A stretch of DNA of 23,925 bases from CAYTID01 sp964437735 (GTDB lineage Bacteria > Bacteroidota > Ignavibacteria > UBA10030 > BY39), in NCBI GenBank assembly GCA_964437735.1, contig CAYTID010000029.1:1-23925 (forward strand), read 5' to 3'. Made by a program: the position numbers and the translations under genes. The notes below the pieces were generated by a model, which was not told the origin of the DNA, searched no databases, and was given only the letters and a program-made list of their open reading frames with translations. Positions 23,102-23,925 of the stretch are shown here, piece after piece; positions within the stretch are counted from its first letter, which is position 1, and every line of letters starts with the position of its first letter.

Positions 23102-23647
23102 TTACTTCTCTATTTCAACTTGACTGAAATCCAATTCGATAGGCGTTTTTCTTCCGAAAATACTCACCATAACTTTTAATTTCATCCGTTCTTTATTAAT
23201 TTCCTGAACGAAACCTGAGAAATTATTAAATGGTCCATCAGTAACTTTTACGGCATCTCCGATAATAAAAGGAACTTCGACAATTTCTTTTTCTCCACGT
23301 TCCTCAATCGTTCCAATAATCCTTTTTACTTCATCCTGTTGTAACGGAACCGGCTCTCCTTTCGGGCCCACAAAACTTATAACTGAAGGAGTATTTAAGA
23401 TTAGAAATTTAGTTTCTTTGTCTAATATCCCTTCTACTAATATATAACCCGGAAAAAAGGTTTTGGTTTTACTTTTTTTCTTGCCATCCTTAATCTCATA
23501 AACTTTCTCAGATGGAACTAAAATATTAGTAATACGATCCTGATAACTTAATCTTTGGATTTCTTCCTCGAGGTATGATTTAACTTTTGGTTCGTGCCCT
23601 GAATAAGTCCTAACGACATACCATTTATTTTCTTTTAATTCGTTCAA
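23102..23647 (-). CDS. nusG: Transcription termination/antitermination factor NusG
   Basis: The 181-residue protein is a normal-length NusG, the universal elongation factor. It binds the clamp of RNA polymerase and, through its KOW domain, links to Rho or to ribosomal protein S10. The NGN domain begins at WYVVRTYSGHE (about 9-19) and contains FFPGYILVE at about 64-72. The C-terminal KOW domain, about 126-181, has the GDAVKVTDGPF-type motif. The start codon is TTG (complement of 23645-23647), with AGGAAA seven bases upstream. No ATG or GTG lies near enough to give an intact NGN domain, so TTG is the supported start. The 23-base gap to rplK indicates cotranscription. Confidence 0.97.
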   Translation of the reverse strand: MNELKENKWYVVRTYSGHEPKVKSYLEEEIQRLSYQDRITNILVPSEKVYEIKDGKKKSKTKTFFPGYILVEGILDKETKFLILNTPSVISFVGPKGEPVPLQQDEVKRIIGTIEERGEKEIVEVPFIIGDAVKVTDGPFNNFSGFVQEINKERMKLKVMVSIFGRKTPIELDFSQVEIEK

Positions 23648-23661
23648 TTAATTTCCTATAA

Positions 23662-23844
23662 TTATAAGATAGCTTTCATTGTTTGGCTCACGACGGTATC
23701 GACCACGTATACAAAAAGAGCAATGACTCCACAAACAGCCAAGACGACAGCCGTAGTTTCACGTAATTCTTCCTTTTTAGGCCAAGTTACTTTTTTCATT
23801 TCTTTAATTACGTCTGCTACAAAATTGATGATTTTTTCTTTCAT
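23662..23844 (-). CDS. secE: Preprotein translocase subunit SecE
   Basis: The 60-residue protein is the short, single-span form of SecE, the clamp subunit of the SecYEG protein-export channel in the cytoplasmic membrane. The cytoplasmic amphipathic helix carries the family signature KKVTWPKKEEL at about residues 17-27. One hydrophobic transmembrane segment follows at about 32-52. Escherichia coli SecE has two extra N-terminal spans, but most bacteria have this compact form. The ATG start is preceded by a GAGG-type ribosome binding site. The gene sits between tRNA-Trp and nusG, with 14 bases to nusG, as in most bacteria, and is presumably cotranscribed with both. Confidence 0.97.
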   Translation of the reverse strand: MKEKIINFVADVIKEMKKVTWPKKEELRETTAVVLAVCGVIALFVYVVDTVVSQTMKAIL

Positions 23845-23871
23845 TATCAGCCCTCAATTATTAATAACTCG

Positions 23872-23925
23872 CACGTGTGGAGGGACTCGAACCCCCAACC
23901 TGCGGTTTTGGAGACCGCTGCTCTA
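23872..23925 (-). tRNA. tRNA-Trp (anticodon CCA), 3' part only
   Basis: This is the 3' three quarters of a tryptophan tRNA; the 5' acceptor strand and most of the D arm lie beyond the window edge. On the minus strand the anticodon stem GCGGT/ACCGC closes a seven-base loop with anticodon CCA (complement of 23909-23911). The T arm has stem GGGGG/CCCTC (one G-U pair) and loop TTCGAGT (23885-23891). The 3' acceptor strand is CACACGT, followed by discriminator G. CCA is not encoded, so the tail must be added by a nucleotidyltransferase. The gene ends 27 bases before secE, the common bacterial arrangement tRNA-Trp-secE-nusG, so the tRNA is probably processed from a shared transcript. Confidence 0.95.

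Overview
The window is one uninterrupted block of translation and transcription machinery genes. All of them are read from the minus strand, so transcription runs from high to low coordinates. In transcription order it holds the 3' part of a tRNA-Trp gene, secE, nusG, rplK, rplA, rplJ, rplL, rpoB, rpoC, rpsL, rpsG, fusA, tuf, rpsJ, rplC, rplD, rplW, rplB, rpsS, rplV, rpsC, rplP, rpmC, rpsQ, rplN, rplX, rplE, rpsN, rpsH, rplF and rplR. The window ends just after rplR, where rpsE would be expected. Thirty protein genes are complete, and none is broken, truncated or frameshifted. No mobile element, CRISPR array, phage gene or foreign gene was seen. The longest stretch without a gene is 159 bases (rplL to rpoB).

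The organism looks like an AT-rich bacterium of the Bacteroidota/Chlorobiota/Ignavibacteriota (FCB) assemblage. RpoB, RpoC, L3 and S7 carry sequence stretches that I recognise from that group. Two features argue against classical Bacteroidetes: many genes have strong Shine-Dalgarno sequences, and S14 is the short 61-residue zinc form. An Ignavibacteria-like lineage is my best guess, made from memory of family sequences and not from a search.

Layout: (a) 23872-23925, tRNA-Trp leading straight into secE-nusG. (b) 20827-23078, the L11-L1 and L10-L12 stalk genes. Their spacers contain two RNA structures placed where L1 and L10 autoregulation normally acts. (c) 12533-20667, rpoB and rpoC, preceded by a long hairpin in the rplL-rpoB spacer. 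(d) 8228-12445, the str group (S12, S7, EF-G, EF-Tu), which has its own good promoter directly behind rpoC. (e) 27-8201, the S10 and spc groups, with mostly 2-30 base spacers. Two longer spacers stand out, before rplC (62 bases) and before rplB (66 bases); the latter can fold.

The genes work together. tRNA-Trp, EF-Tu, EF-G and the ribosomal proteins make the ribosome and drive elongation. RpoB and RpoC are the catalytic core of RNA polymerase. NusG couples polymerase to ribosome, and SecE belongs to the protein-export channel. I found no previously undescribed system. The points worth a second look are the putative cis-regulatory RNAs, the frequent TTG/GTG starts, and small lineage-specific protein extensions.
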